Source: Microvirga subterranea (GTDB lineage Bacteria > Pseudomonadota > Alphaproteobacteria > Rhizobiales > Beijerinckiaceae). Taken from it: a stretch of 64,000 bases of DNA. The notes beneath the pieces are model-generated. The model made no database searches, had not been told where the DNA came from, and saw nothing but the letters and a program-made list of their open reading frames with translations. Location: positions 730,727 to 794,726 of the forward strand of contig NZ_QQBB01000001.1 in assembly GCF_003350535.1 (NCBI RefSeq), read 5' to 3'. Positions 17,965 to 27,943 of the stretch are shown here, piece by piece. Within the stretch, counting starts at the first letter, position 1, and every line of letters begins with the position of its first letter. The position numbers were made by a program, and so were the translations under genes.

Positions 17965-19397
17965 GACCGACAGGAAACTCCCTCCAGGTCCGGCTGCTGG
18001 CGGTCGCCGTCACGTCCATCCTGGTGACGATCGGGGTCGCGGGTGCGTCCCTCGTGGTGTTCTTCGAGCGGCAGGTCCTGCGCTACGTGGAGCAGGACCT
18101 CAACCTGCACTGGACGGAGCTCGCGACCGTGTTCGGGACGGACGGGGAGGCGGGGCTCAGCCAGAAGCTCACGGATCCCCGCTACCACCAGCCCTATGGG
18201 GGCGCCTATTGGCAGATCGCCGAAGGCGGCCGTGCGATCGTGCGCTCGCGCTCCCTGTGGGACAAGGAGCTTCCCGTGGCGGCACGCCCGAAGGGTCCCG
18301 ACGGCGAGCGGGCCTTCGAGGTCGACGGCCCCGACGGCGGCGAGCTCTACGTGGTCGAGCGGGACGTGACGGTCGACGGCCAGAACGGTCCGCGCACGGT
18401 CAGCCTCGCGGTGGCCCTGGACCATGCCCAGGTGGTGGAGCTGCGCCAGGCCTTCGGGTGGGACGTGACCCGCATCCTCATCCCCATCGCGGTGGTCCTC
18501 GTCCTGTTCGCGTGGCTCCAGCTCTGGCTCGGCCTGCGCCCGCTGCGCGCCGTCGGCCAGGAGCTGAATGCCGTGCAGACCGGCCAGGCCCGGCGCATGA
18601 CGCGGCGTTTCCCGGTCGAGATCGCGCCCCTGGCCGACAGCATCAACCGGCTGCTCGACCGCCAGGAGGACCTCGTGCGCAAGGCGCGCGACCGCGCCGG
18701 GGCGCTGGCCCACGGCTTGAAGACACCGTTGACGATCCTCGGCGGCGAGGTGCGTCGCCTCGACCAGGCGGGGCTCCGGGAGGCCGCCGAGCGCATGCAG
18801 GAGCAGCTGTCGGCGATCGCCGCCCATGTGGATCGCGAGGTCGCCCGCGCCCGCACGAGCGGCGCATCGGTCGGCTGCGGCGCCTATACGGAAGTGGACG
18901 GAACCGTCGCGCGTCTCGTGCGGCTGATGCGGCACATGCCGCGGGGCGACCGGCTGGCCTGGAGGGTCGAGATCCCGGCGGGCCTCGGCGTCGACATGGA
19001 CCCGCACGATTTCGGCGAGGTCATGGGCAACCTCCTCGACAATGCGCGCAAATGGGCGGCCACGCAGGTCGTGCTGCGGGCGGAGCCGGTCGGCGACAAG
19101 GTCCGGATCTCGGTCGAGGACGACGGCCCGGGCTTCGCCCATGGCGGTGCCGGGCGCCGGCCCGAGCGCGGCATGGCGGAGCGCTCCGATCCCAGCTCCA
19201 GTGGCCTCGGCCTCGGGATCGTCGAGGACATCCTGGCGGAATACGGGACGGCGCCGGTCATTGACGGCCTCGGACGCTGCCGGATCGCATTCGAGGTTCC
19301 ACTCTGCCGGGACGTGCCCGCCCCATCCGCCGAGGCGACGCCGCCGCGCGGCGCGAAAGCGCCCGGCCTGCGGAAGGAGGCCGCGACGCGAGGCTGA
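17961..19397 (+). CDS. PhoQ-like sensor histidine kinase
   Basis: 478 residues. A membrane segment at about 13-35, a periplasmic sensor of about 130 residues, and a second membrane segment at about 172-195. A HAMP-like linker follows. The phospho-accepting His251 lies in GALAHGLKTPLTIL, the form seen in PhoQ-like kinases. The catalytic domain has the N box EVMGNLLDNARKWA, VEDDGPGF and SSGLGLGIVEDI. The last 45 residues are a proline/alanine-rich tail. It overlaps the response regulator gene by 4 bp. The sensor domain has acidic stretches, but no specific ligand can be assigned. Confidence 0.92.
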   Translation: MRPTGNSLQVRLLAVAVTSILVTIGVAGASLVVFFERQVLRYVEQDLNLHWTELATVFGTDGEAGLSQKLTDPRYHQPYGGAYWQIAEGGRAIVRSRSLWDKELPVAARPKGPDGERAFEVDGPDGGELYVVERDVTVDGQNGPRTVSLAVALDHAQVVELRQAFGWDVTRILIPIAVVLVLFAWLQLWLGLRPLRAVGQELNAVQTGQARRMTRRFPVEIAPLADSINRLLDRQEDLVRKARDRAGALAHGLKTPLTILGGEVRRLDQAGLREAAERMQEQLSAIAAHVDREVARARTSGASVGCGAYTEVDGTVARLVRLMRHMPRGDRLAWRVEIPAGLGVDMDPHDFGEVMGNLLDNARKWAATQVVLRAEPVGDKVRISVEDDGPGFAHGGAGRRPERGMAERSDPSSSGLGLGIVEDILAEYGTAPVIDGLGRCRIAFEVPLCRDVPAPSAEATPPRGAKAPGLRKEAATRG

Positions 19398-19406
19398 CGG
19401 GTGACG
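19394..19406 (+). promoter_or_regulatory. Second copy of the 13-mer found in the RGGD promoter
   Basis: CTGACGGGTGACG recurs here, overlapping the end of the sensor kinase gene and lying 74 bp upstream of the thiamine diphosphate enzyme. The identical 13-mer is at 16658-16670. The internal direct repeat TGACG-GG-TGACG suits an OmpR-family regulator, which bind tandem half-sites. Assignment is inference. Confidence 0.4.
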
Positions 19407-19479
19407 GCTTTGTGTCCTGAGCCATGCAACCGTGCCCGAACGCCGGGGTTTACCGCTCGGTTTCGGACGGGAGCGCGGC

Positions 19480-21273
19480 ATGGCGGACACGGTGGCTGAC
19501 TTCATCTGGCAGCGCCTTCAGGAATGGGGCGTGCGCCGGGTCTATGGTTATCCGGGGGACGGCATCGGCGGCCTCATCGGCGCGCTGGCGCGGGTCGAGG
19601 ACGCCATCGAGTTCGTGCAGGTGCGCCACGAGGAGATGGCGGGCCTGATGGCCTGCGGCGAGGCGAAGTTCACCGGCGAGGTCGGCGTGTGCATCGCCAC
19701 CTCGGGGCCGGGCGCGATCCACCTCCTGAACGGCCTCTACGACGCGAAGCTTGACCACCAGCCGGTGCTCGCCATCGTGGGCCAGCAGGCGCGCACGGCG
19801 ATCGGGTCCCACTACCAGCAGGACCTCGACCTGCAGTCGCTCTTCAAGGACGTGGCCGGGGCGTATGTGGAGACCGCCTCCACGCCCGTGCAGGTCCGGC
19901 ACCTGATCGACCGCGCCTATCGCATCGCCAAGGCGGAGCGCCGGGTCACCTGCGTGATCCTGCCCAACGACCTGCAGGCCGAGCCCATGGTCCAGCCCTC
20001 GCGCGAGCACGGGATGACCCATTCGGGCGTCGGCATCGAGATGTCGCCGGTCGTGCCCGACGCGGCGGCGCTCGGCCGGGCCGCCGAGGTGCTGAACGCG
20101 GGCGAGCGCGTCGCCATCCTGGTCGGCGCGGGCGCGCTCAGGGCGACCGACGAGGTGATCGCCGTCGCGGAAAGGCTCGGGGCGGGCGTTGCCAAGGCCC
20201 TGCTCGGCAAGGCCGCCGTGCCGGACGACCTGCCGTTCTGCACCGGCTCCATCGGGCTTCTCGGCACGAAGGCGAGCTGGGACCTGATGCGGGACTGCGA
20301 CACGCTCCTGATGGTCGGCTCGAGCTTCCCCTACACCGAGTTCCTGCCGAAGGAGGGGCAGGCCCGCGGCGTGCAGATCGACCTCGATGCCGGCATGCTG
20401 GGCCTGCGCTATCCCATGGAGGTCAACCTCGTGGGCGATGCGGCCGCGACGCTCGCGGCGCTCCTGCCCCTGCTCGAAGCCAAGTCCGACCGCTCATGGC
20501 GCGACGCGATTCAGGCCGGCGTCGAAGCCTCGCATGAAGAGATCCGCGGCATGGCGCAGACGCCTGCGGAGCCGGTCAATCCGCAGCGCGTCGCCTTCGA
20601 GCTGTCGCAGCGCCTGCCGGACCGCTGCATCGTGACGGCCGACAGCGGCACCACTACGGTCTGGTACGCGCGGAACCTCAGCTTCCGGCGCGGCATGATG
20701 GGGTCGGTGTCGGGAACGCTCGCCACGATGGGCTGCGCGGTGCCCTACGCCATTGCGGCCAAGTTCGCCCATCCCGACCGGCCCGTCATTGCGCTTGTGG
20801 GCGACGGGGCGATGCAGATGAACGGCCTGGCGGAGCTCGTCACCATCGCGAAGTACCGCGACCGCTGGGCCGATCCGCGCCTCGTCGTCATGGTGCTGAA
20901 CAACCGGGATCTCGCTTACGTCACCTGGGAGGAGCGCATTCAGTCGGGCGATCCGAAATGGCAGCCGTCGCAGGCCCTGCCTGACGTTCCCTATTCCGAG
21001 TTCGCTCGCCTGATCGGCCTCGACGGCATGCGTGTCGATCATCCCGACCAGGTGGGCCCTGCCTGGGACCGGGCGCTCGCGGCGGACCGGCCCTTCGTGC
21101 TCGACATGGTGACCGACCCGAACGTGCCGCCGATCCCGCCCCACATCACCCTGAAGCAGGCGCGGCACTTCATGACCGCGATCGCCAAGGGCGACCCCGA
21201 ATCGGGCAGCATGATCGCCAACACGGCGCGCGGGATCGTCGGGTCGATCCTGCCCTCGAAAGACAAGGATTAA
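19480..21273 (+). CDS. Thiamine diphosphate-dependent enzyme, pyruvate oxidase / acetolactate synthase-like
   Basis: 597 residues from MADTVADFIWQRLQEWGVRR; the frame is open 16 codons further upstream. The N-terminal PYR domain contains the activating glutamate in VQVRHEEMAGLMA. The C-terminal PP domain has the diphosphate/Mg motif GDGAMQMNGLAELVTI ending near VLNNRDL. Overall it resembles PoxB/YdaP-type pyruvate oxidases. FAD- versus non-FAD-binding and the true substrate cannot be decided from sequence. It lies 82 bp after the sensor kinase and may be read from the same or a nearby promoter, since the shared 13-mer lies in this gap. Confidence 0.85.
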   Translation: MADTVADFIWQRLQEWGVRRVYGYPGDGIGGLIGALARVEDAIEFVQVRHEEMAGLMACGEAKFTGEVGVCIATSGPGAIHLLNGLYDAKLDHQPVLAIVGQQARTAIGSHYQQDLDLQSLFKDVAGAYVETASTPVQVRHLIDRAYRIAKAERRVTCVILPNDLQAEPMVQPSREHGMTHSGVGIEMSPVVPDAAALGRAAEVLNAGERVAILVGAGALRATDEVIAVAERLGAGVAKALLGKAAVPDDLPFCTGSIGLLGTKASWDLMRDCDTLLMVGSSFPYTEFLPKEGQARGVQIDLDAGMLGLRYPMEVNLVGDAAATLAALLPLLEAKSDRSWRDAIQAGVEASHEEIRGMAQTPAEPVNPQRVAFELSQRLPDRCIVTADSGTTTVWYARNLSFRRGMMGSVSGTLATMGCAVPYAIAAKFAHPDRPVIALVGDGAMQMNGLAELVTIAKYRDRWADPRLVVMVLNNRDLAYVTWEERIQSGDPKWQPSQALPDVPYSEFARLIGLDGMRVDHPDQVGPAWDRALAADRPFVLDMVTDPNVPPIPPHITLKQARHFMTAIAKGDPESGSMIANTARGIVGSILPSKDKD

Positions 21274-21298
21274 GCGGACGCCGACGCTGCCGTCCGCT
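21273..21298. repeat. Inverted repeat after the thiamine diphosphate enzyme gene
   Basis: AGCGGACG and CGTCCGCT, 8-bp perfect arms with a 10-nt spacer, immediately after the stop codon. No T-tract follows, so it is a weak terminator candidate. The rest of the 236-bp gap up to 21509 shows a locally AT-richer stretch near 21390-21490, probably the promoter of the next gene. Confidence 0.45.
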
Positions 21299-21509
21299 GG
21301 TGATTCGGACCTATTCGCCCTGAGGATGCGGCCTCCGGGCCGTTGCCTTTCGGCCACTGGTGCCGAAGGGCGCTCGGGCATTTCTCCAGAAATCACATTG
21401 TAAACACATTGGGCGGCGAAGCCCTGGAGCGCATTTCGAAAGATGAAATCTAATCATCGATCGTTTCGGAATGTAAACCTAAGAAGTTTGTCCAAGGGGC
21501 ATCATAAGA

Positions 21510-22658
21510 ATGACAACTCCCACCAGTCTCGAAACGCTCTTTCTTCAGCTTGTCAACGACGCTCGTGCCAATGCCGGGGCGAAACCGCTCACGTTCGACG
21601 GCGAACTTCTGGATTCGTCCGACGCGCACAGCGCCTGGATGGACCAGACCGACACCTTCTCCCATACGGGCGTGAACGGCTCCACTCCGGGCGACCGCAT
21701 GACGGCGGCGGGCTACGGCTGGCAGGCCTATGGCGAGAACATCGCCTATGTGAGCGGCGGCATGACCGAGGCGACCGTCCGGCAGCTCCACACCAACCTC
21801 ATGAACTCGCCGGGCCACTACGCCAACATCATCAACGGCAACTTCGAGGAGATCGGCATCGGCCTGAAGGAAGGCACGATCAACGGCTACAAGGTCGTGT
21901 TCGTAACGCAGAACTTCGGCACGCCGAACGCCATCGAGCGCGCCGAGCCGAACGACGTCGACGCCACGACGCCTCCGACCACCGAGCCCACGACCCCCAC
22001 CCCGAGCCCGACCATCTCGGGCACGGACGGCAACGACGTGCTCTACGGCACAGCCGGCGACGACGCCATGTATGGCGGCCTAGGCAACGACACCTACTAC
22101 GTGAACCAGGCGGGCGACAAAGCCTACGAATCGGCCGGGCAGGGCACCGACACGGTGATCAGCTCGATCACCTATTCCCTCTACGGGCAGGTCGTAGAGC
22201 ACCTCACGCTGACGGGCTCCTCCGCGATCAACGGCACCGGCAACAGCCTGAACAACACCTTGCTCGGCAACGCCGCCGCCAACACCCTGCGGGGCGAGGA
22301 CGCCAACGACGTCCTCAACGGCAATGGCGGACGGGACGTGCTGATCGGCGGCGCCGGCAACGACACGTTCCTGTTCGACAGCACCACGGAGGCCAACGGC
22401 GACACCGTGAGCGACTTCGTGCACGGCTCCGACAGGATCAGCCTGAGCGGCATCGACGCGAACACCCGTGTGTCGGGGGACCAAGCCTTCGCGTTCATCG
22501 GCGCGCAGGGCTTCCATAAGGTCGCGGGCGAGCTGAGGGCCTACCAGTCGGGCGGCAACACCTATGTGGCCGGCGACGTGAACGGCGACGGCTATGCCGA
22601 CTTCGCCATCAAGGCCCTGGGCGCGCACAGCTTCGCCAAGGCCGACTTCGTCCTCTGA
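21510..22658 (+). CDS. CAP (SCP/PR1) domain protein with RTX calcium-binding repeats
   Basis: 382 residues without an N-terminal signal peptide. Residues 1-142 form a CAP domain: the conserved histidine and acidic positions lie in DAHSAWM, FSHTG, YGENIAY and NSPGHYANII. A Pro/Thr linker (about 155-167) follows. RTX nonapeptide units GGxGNDxYYV/LIGGAGNDTF lie at about 169-200 and 265-290. A C-terminal segment with VAGDVNGDGYADFAI ends in a hydrophobic FVL. The absence of an N-terminal signal together with C-terminal RTX repeats predicts export by a type I (ABC/TolC) system, which is not encoded in this window. The role of bacterial CAP proteins is mostly unknown. Confidence 0.87.
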   Translation: MTTPTSLETLFLQLVNDARANAGAKPLTFDGELLDSSDAHSAWMDQTDTFSHTGVNGSTPGDRMTAAGYGWQAYGENIAYVSGGMTEATVRQLHTNLMNSPGHYANIINGNFEEIGIGLKEGTINGYKVVFVTQNFGTPNAIERAEPNDVDATTPPTTEPTTPTPSPTISGTDGNDVLYGTAGDDAMYGGLGNDTYYVNQAGDKAYESAGQGTDTVISSITYSLYGQVVEHLTLTGSSAINGTGNSLNNTLLGNAAANTLRGEDANDVLNGNGGRDVLIGGAGNDTFLFDSTTEANGDTVSDFVHGSDRISLSGIDANTRVSGDQAFAFIGAQGFHKVAGELRAYQSGGNTYVAGDVNGDGYADFAIKALGAHSFAKADFVL

Positions 22659-22794
22659 CGACAACGGCCTCGGCCCGTTCAGGCCGGGGCCCCTCCGCCG
22701 ACATTGCCCGCTTGCCCTTCAGTGAGGCTTCACGCTAGGCGTTTGTCTCCGCCGCTCCGCCAATGGGGCGGCCCAGGACCTGCGGGAGGGGCGA

Positions 22795-23655
22795 ATGAAG
22801 CTTGCAAAGGGTGAGATGCCGGAGCCGTCCGACGCCGAGGCGCGCCGGGCGATCAGGCCCGTGATCTGCTATCCTGTCGACAGCCTGGTCCCGCCCGATC
22901 TCGCCTCCTACCGCGCCGCGCGGGAGGGCTGGGAGAAGGTCGGCGAGGTGGTCGTGCCGCCGCGGGACGCCCGCACGTTCGAGGTGCCGGCCGGCTCGTT
23001 CTTCCGCATCGTGTCGGTCGAGGGGCCGCAGGTCGGCGACCTCGACCTCTGGGCGGCGGACAACATCAACGAGCGCTTCTTCTCGGGCAAGACCCGCGCG
23101 CTCCACGGCACGCACCTTTCGACCGGCGACCGGCTCTGGTCGTGCCTGCCGTATCTTCGCCCGATGGCGACGATCACGCAGGACACCCTCAACTGGTACG
23201 GCTTCGACCAGTATGGCGGCTCGGTGCACGACGTGATCGGCACGCGCTGCGACCCCTATACGCACAAGCTCCTGTCCGGCCAGGACTACCATCATTGCTG
23301 CCACTCGAACCTGACGCGGGCGCTGGCTGAGCGCATGAAACGCCCCCTCGCCGAGGTTGAGCCCGCCGTGCACGACGTCCTCAACGTCTTCATGTGCACC
23401 GGCTTCACCCGCGACACGGGCCAGTACTTCATGAAGGCGAGCCCCGTGCGGCCGGGCGACTTCCTGGAGTTCTTCGCCGAGATCGATCTCCTCGGCGCCC
23501 TGTCCGCCTGCCCGGGCGGCGATTGCAGCACCGAGCATTCCAGCGACGCGGCGGCCTGCCATCCGCTCCTCGTGGAGATCTACCGCCCCGAGGCGCCGCC
23601 TGTGGGCTGGACCTCGCCGGAGCGGAACGCCTATCGCGGCGGGCATGGGGCTTGA
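22795..23655 (+). CDS. DUF1989 (urea carboxylase-associated) family protein
   Basis: 286 residues. The DUF1989 core (about 45-250) contains the motifs VPAGSFFRIVSVEGPQVGDL, STGDRLWSCLP, HCCHSN and DVLNVFMCTGF, with conserved His/Cys/Asp positions suggesting a metal site. Family members are often encoded near urea carboxylase or allophanate hydrolase, but no such gene is present here, so the gene is isolated and its reaction unknown. An inverted repeat follows at 23675-23700. Confidence 0.85.
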   Translation: MKLAKGEMPEPSDAEARRAIRPVICYPVDSLVPPDLASYRAAREGWEKVGEVVVPPRDARTFEVPAGSFFRIVSVEGPQVGDLDLWAADNINERFFSGKTRALHGTHLSTGDRLWSCLPYLRPMATITQDTLNWYGFDQYGGSVHDVIGTRCDPYTHKLLSGQDYHHCCHSNLTRALAERMKRPLAEVEPAVHDVLNVFMCTGFTRDTGQYFMKASPVRPGDFLEFFAEIDLLGALSACPGGDCSTEHSSDAAACHPLLVEIYRPEAPPVGWTSPERNAYRGGHGA

Positions 23656-23674
23656 GAAGCGGACTCCAAACAGA

Positions 23675-23700
23675 AATGGCCGGACTTGCGTCCGGCCATT
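23675..23700. terminator. Terminator-like hairpin between the converging DUF1989 and argG genes
   Basis: A perfect 11-bp stem (AATGGCCGGAC / GTCCGGCCATT) with a TTGC loop. Both flanks are short of a long T-tract (ATTCGGCTATT on plus, TTCTG on minus), but its place between two converging genes supports a bidirectional stop. Confidence 0.7.
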
Positions 23701-23724
23701 CGGCTATTCTGGGATGAGGACCTC

Positions 23725-24957
<1,233 letters not shown>

Positions 24958-25149
24958 AGCAAGGATTCCAAAGATTTGACCGCTCCGCGACTTAGAACGG
25001 AAGCTTGGGCGGCGCAACCGGGCATTTGGCGGTCGATATGCGTCTTGGGCATTGCTGATGGCGAAAACCCGGCATTGGTGCGCAAAAACCCGATGCGGTA
25101 GCAAGATCGGGCCGGGTCCCGGGAGGGCCCGCCCGTGGAAGAGACCGCC

Positions 25150-25776
25150 ATGCAGCGTCCCCTGATCGAGTTCTGGTACGATTTCGCTTCGACCTATTCC
25201 TACCTCGCCGCCATGCGGATCGAGGCCGCCGCCGAGGCGGCGGATGTGGGGGTGGTCTGGCGGCCCTTCCTGCTCGGGCCGATCTTCGCCGCGCAGGGGT
25301 GGAACACCTCCCCGTTCAACCTCTATCCCGAAAAGGGCCGCTACATGTGGCGCGACATGGAGCGCGAGGCGGCGAAACTCGGCTTGCCCTTCTGCCGGCC
25401 CGATCCCTTCCCGCAGAACAGCCTCCTGGCGGCCCGGGTCGGTCTCGTCGGGGCCGAGCAGGGCTGGATCGGCGCCTTCACCAAGGCCGTGTTCCGGGCG
25501 GAGTTCGCCAAAGGCCGCGCGATAGGCGACCCGGCCGTCCTGGCCGAGATCCTGGCCGGGCTCGGGCAGGACGCCGATGCGGTTCTGGCCGAGGCGCAAG
25601 GGGAGACCAACAAGGCCCGCCTGCGCCGGGTCGGCGAGGAGGCCCAGGCCCGCGGCATCTTCGGGGCGCCGACCTTCGTGGCCGACGACCGGGAGGTCTT
25701 CTGGGGCAACGACCGCCTGGAGCGGGCCCTCGAATGGGCCGTGGCGCATGGGCGCCGGTCCGACTGGCCCGTTTGA
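25150..25776 (+). CDS. 2-hydroxychromene-2-carboxylate isomerase family (DsbA-like thioredoxin fold)
   Basis: 208 residues. The start [20 protein letters not shown] is like that of HCCA isomerases, in which the serine of DFxSxYSY-type motifs binds glutathione. The C-terminal part [20 protein letters not shown] is conserved in the family. A GTG at 25135 with GGGAGGG 7 bp upstream is an alternative start. The family includes naphthalene-pathway isomerases and kappa-class glutathione transferases; without other aromatic-degradation genes nearby, the substrate is unknown. Confidence 0.88.
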   Translation: MQRPLIEFWYDFASTYSYLAAMRIEAAAEAADVGVVWRPFLLGPIFAAQGWNTSPFNLYPEKGRYMWRDMEREAAKLGLPFCRPDPFPQNSLLAARVGLVGAEQGWIGAFTKAVFRAEFAKGRAIGDPAVLAEILAGLGQDADAVLAEAQGETNKARLRRVGEEAQARGIFGAPTFVADDREVFWGNDRLERALEWAVAHGRRSDWPV

Positions 25777-26115
25777 CCCGTCCGGCGCGGGTCCGTGGGC
25801 CTGCGCGGCTCGAAGGGCCGCAAAGGCTTGAAAGCCTTGTGGTCCCGGGCCACATGAGATAAAAGAACCCCCATCCGACAGGTCTTCGACGGTCCATAAG
25901 CGTTCAGGGTGCGTGATGCGCGCCCTTGTGGTGTTCCGTAAAGCCTTGAAGGTAAAGCGTTTCCATCCGCCGATGATGCGCCGGCCCGCTCCCAAGGAGC
26001 GGCACGTCCGGAACTTGGCCCTCGAGGGGCATTCCTGACGGCGGCGGCTGGAAGCGAACCCGTAACACGAGCCGCCGGCGTCGCCCCTTAAAACAAGGGC
26101 CATTCAGGAGAACAT
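25777..26115 (+). promoter_or_regulatory. 339-bp intergenic region / leader upstream of rpsA
   Basis: No convincing gene. It contains several short hairpins: AAGGCT-TGAA-AGCCTT at 25823-25838, CCGCTCC-CAA-GGAGCGG at 25986-26002, and CGGCGGCT with AGCCGCCG 20 nt apart at 26042-26077. AGGAG lies 5 bp before the rpsA start. The hairpins near the gene could take part in autogenous control by S1, which is known in enterobacteria; that is only inference here. Confidence 0.45.
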
Positions 26116-27819
26116 ATGTCCGCAGCATACCAGCAAGCGCCGAGCCGCGAGGATTTCGCGGCCCTGCTCGAAGAATCCTTCCGCACGAACGAGATCAGCG
26201 AAGGCTCGGTCGTCAAGGGTAAAGTGGTCGCGATCGAAAAGGACGTCGCGGTCATCGACATCGGCGCCAAGACCGAGGGCCGCGTGGCCCTGAAGGAATT
26301 CGCAGGCCCGAACCGCGACCAGACGATCAACGTCGGGGACGAGGTCGAGGTCTATGTGGAGCGCATCGAGAATGCGCTGGGCGAGGCCGTCATCTCCCGT
26401 GACAAGGCCCGCCGTGAAGAGAGCTGGGTCAAGCTCGAGAAGGCTTTCGAGGCCGGCGAGCGCGTCAACGGCGTCATCTTCAACCAGGTCAAGGGCGGCT
26501 ACACGGTCGACCTCGACGGCGCCGTGGCGTTCCTGCCCCGCTCGCAGGTCGACATCCGCCCCGTGCGCGACGTCACCCCGCTCATGGGCGTGGCCCAGCC
26601 GTTCCAGATCCTCAAGATGGATCGCCGCCGCGGCAACATCGTCGTGTCGCGCCGCACGGTCCTCGAGGAGAGCCGCGCCGAGCAGCGTTCCGAGCTCGTG
26701 GCCAACCTCGAAGAGGGTCAGGTCATCGACGGCGTGGTCAAGAACATCACCGAGTACGGTGCGTTCGTCGACCTCGGCGGCATCGACGGCCTCCTGCACG
26801 TCACCGACATGGCGTGGCGCCGCGTGAACCATCCGTCCGAGGTCGTAACCATCGGGCAGACGGTCAAGGTCAAGATCATCAAGATCAACCACGAGACGCA
26901 CCGCATCTCGCTCGGCATCAAGCAGCTCCTCGCCGATCCGTGGGAGGGCATCGCCGCCCGCTACCCGGTGGGCGCCAAGCTCAAGGGCCGCGTGACGAAC
27001 ATCACCGACTACGGCGCGTTCGTCGAGCTCGAGCCGGGCATCGAAGGCCTGATCCACGTCTCCGAGATGTCCTGGACCAAGAAGAACGTCCACCCGGGCA
27101 AGATCATCTCTACCTCGCAGGAGGTTGAGGTCGTGATCCTCGAGGTCGATCAGGTGAAGCGCCGCATCTCGCTGGGCCTGAAGCAGACCCTGCAGAACCC
27201 GTGGGAGGCCTTCGCCGAGAAGCACCCGGTCGGCTCCGTCGTCGAGGGCGAGGTGAAGAACAAGACCGAGTTCGGTCTGTTCATCGGTCTCGAGAACGAC
27301 GTCGACGGCATGGTCCACCTCTCGGACCTCGACTGGAACCGTCCGGGCGAGCAGGTCATCGACGAGTTCAAGAAGGGCGACGTGGTGCGTGCCCAGGTTC
27401 TCGACGTGGACGTCGAGAAGGAGCGCATCTCGCTCGGCATCAAGCAGCTCGCGGGCGACCCCTTCGCGGAAGCCGGCGAGATCAAGAAGGGCCAGATCGT
27501 CACCTGCGAGGTTCTCGAGGTGAAGGACGGCGGCCTGGAGGTGAAGATCGTCGACACCGACCTCACCACCTTCATCAAGCGCTCCGAGCTCGCTCGCGAC
27601 CGCGCCGACCAGCGCCCCGAGCGCTTCGCCGCCGGCGAGAAGCTCGATGCCCGCGTCACGCAGTTCGACCGCAAGGCGCGCCGCGTCACCGTCTCCGTGA
27701 AGGCCCTCGAGGTCGCCGAGGAGAAGGAAGCCATGGCGCAGTACGGCTCGGCCGATTCGGGCGCGTCGCTCGGCGACATCCTCGGCGCGGCCCTCAAGGC
27801 CCGCACCGACAAGAAGTGA
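26116..27819 (+). CDS. rpsA: 30S ribosomal protein S1
   Basis: 567 residues with six consecutive S1 RNA-binding repeats (about 30-96, 114-179, 200-268, 285-355, 372-442, 459-530). Repeats carry motifs such as YGAFVDLGGIDGLLHVTDMAW and DYGAFVELEPGIEGLIHVSE. S1 brings mRNA to the 30S subunit. In many alphaproteobacteria cmk lies directly upstream; here that position holds a DsbA-like isomerase gene instead. A strong terminator follows. Confidence 0.97.
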   Translation: MSAAYQQAPSREDFAALLEESFRTNEISEGSVVKGKVVAIEKDVAVIDIGAKTEGRVALKEFAGPNRDQTINVGDEVEVYVERIENALGEAVISRDKARREESWVKLEKAFEAGERVNGVIFNQVKGGYTVDLDGAVAFLPRSQVDIRPVRDVTPLMGVAQPFQILKMDRRRGNIVVSRRTVLEESRAEQRSELVANLEEGQVIDGVVKNITEYGAFVDLGGIDGLLHVTDMAWRRVNHPSEVVTIGQTVKVKIIKINHETHRISLGIKQLLADPWEGIAARYPVGAKLKGRVTNITDYGAFVELEPGIEGLIHVSEMSWTKKNVHPGKIISTSQEVEVVILEVDQVKRRISLGLKQTLQNPWEAFAEKHPVGSVVEGEVKNKTEFGLFIGLENDVDGMVHLSDLDWNRPGEQVIDEFKKGDVVRAQVLDVDVEKERISLGIKQLAGDPFAEAGEIKKGQIVTCEVLEVKDGGLEVKIVDTDLTTFIKRSELARDRADQRPERFAAGEKLDARVTQFDRKARRVTVSVKALEVAEEKEAMAQYGSADSGASLGDILGAALKARTDKK

Positions 27820-27872
27820 TCACGCCGCAAGCGGCTTGATCATCCTCGGACTTGTCCGGGGATCCATTTCGG

Positions 27873-27902
27873 AACCCGCGCGAGACATCGCGCGGGTTTT
27901 TT
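27873..27902 (+). terminator. Intrinsic terminator of rpsA
   Basis: AACCCGCGCGA / TCGCGCGGGTT, an 11-bp perfect stem with a GACA loop, continuing into a run of six T. It ends only about 42 bp before the next start codon. Confidence 0.93.
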
Positions 27903-27943
27903 GCTGCTATAATGGCCGCAGCGGAGGACAGGTGCTCGAAACC

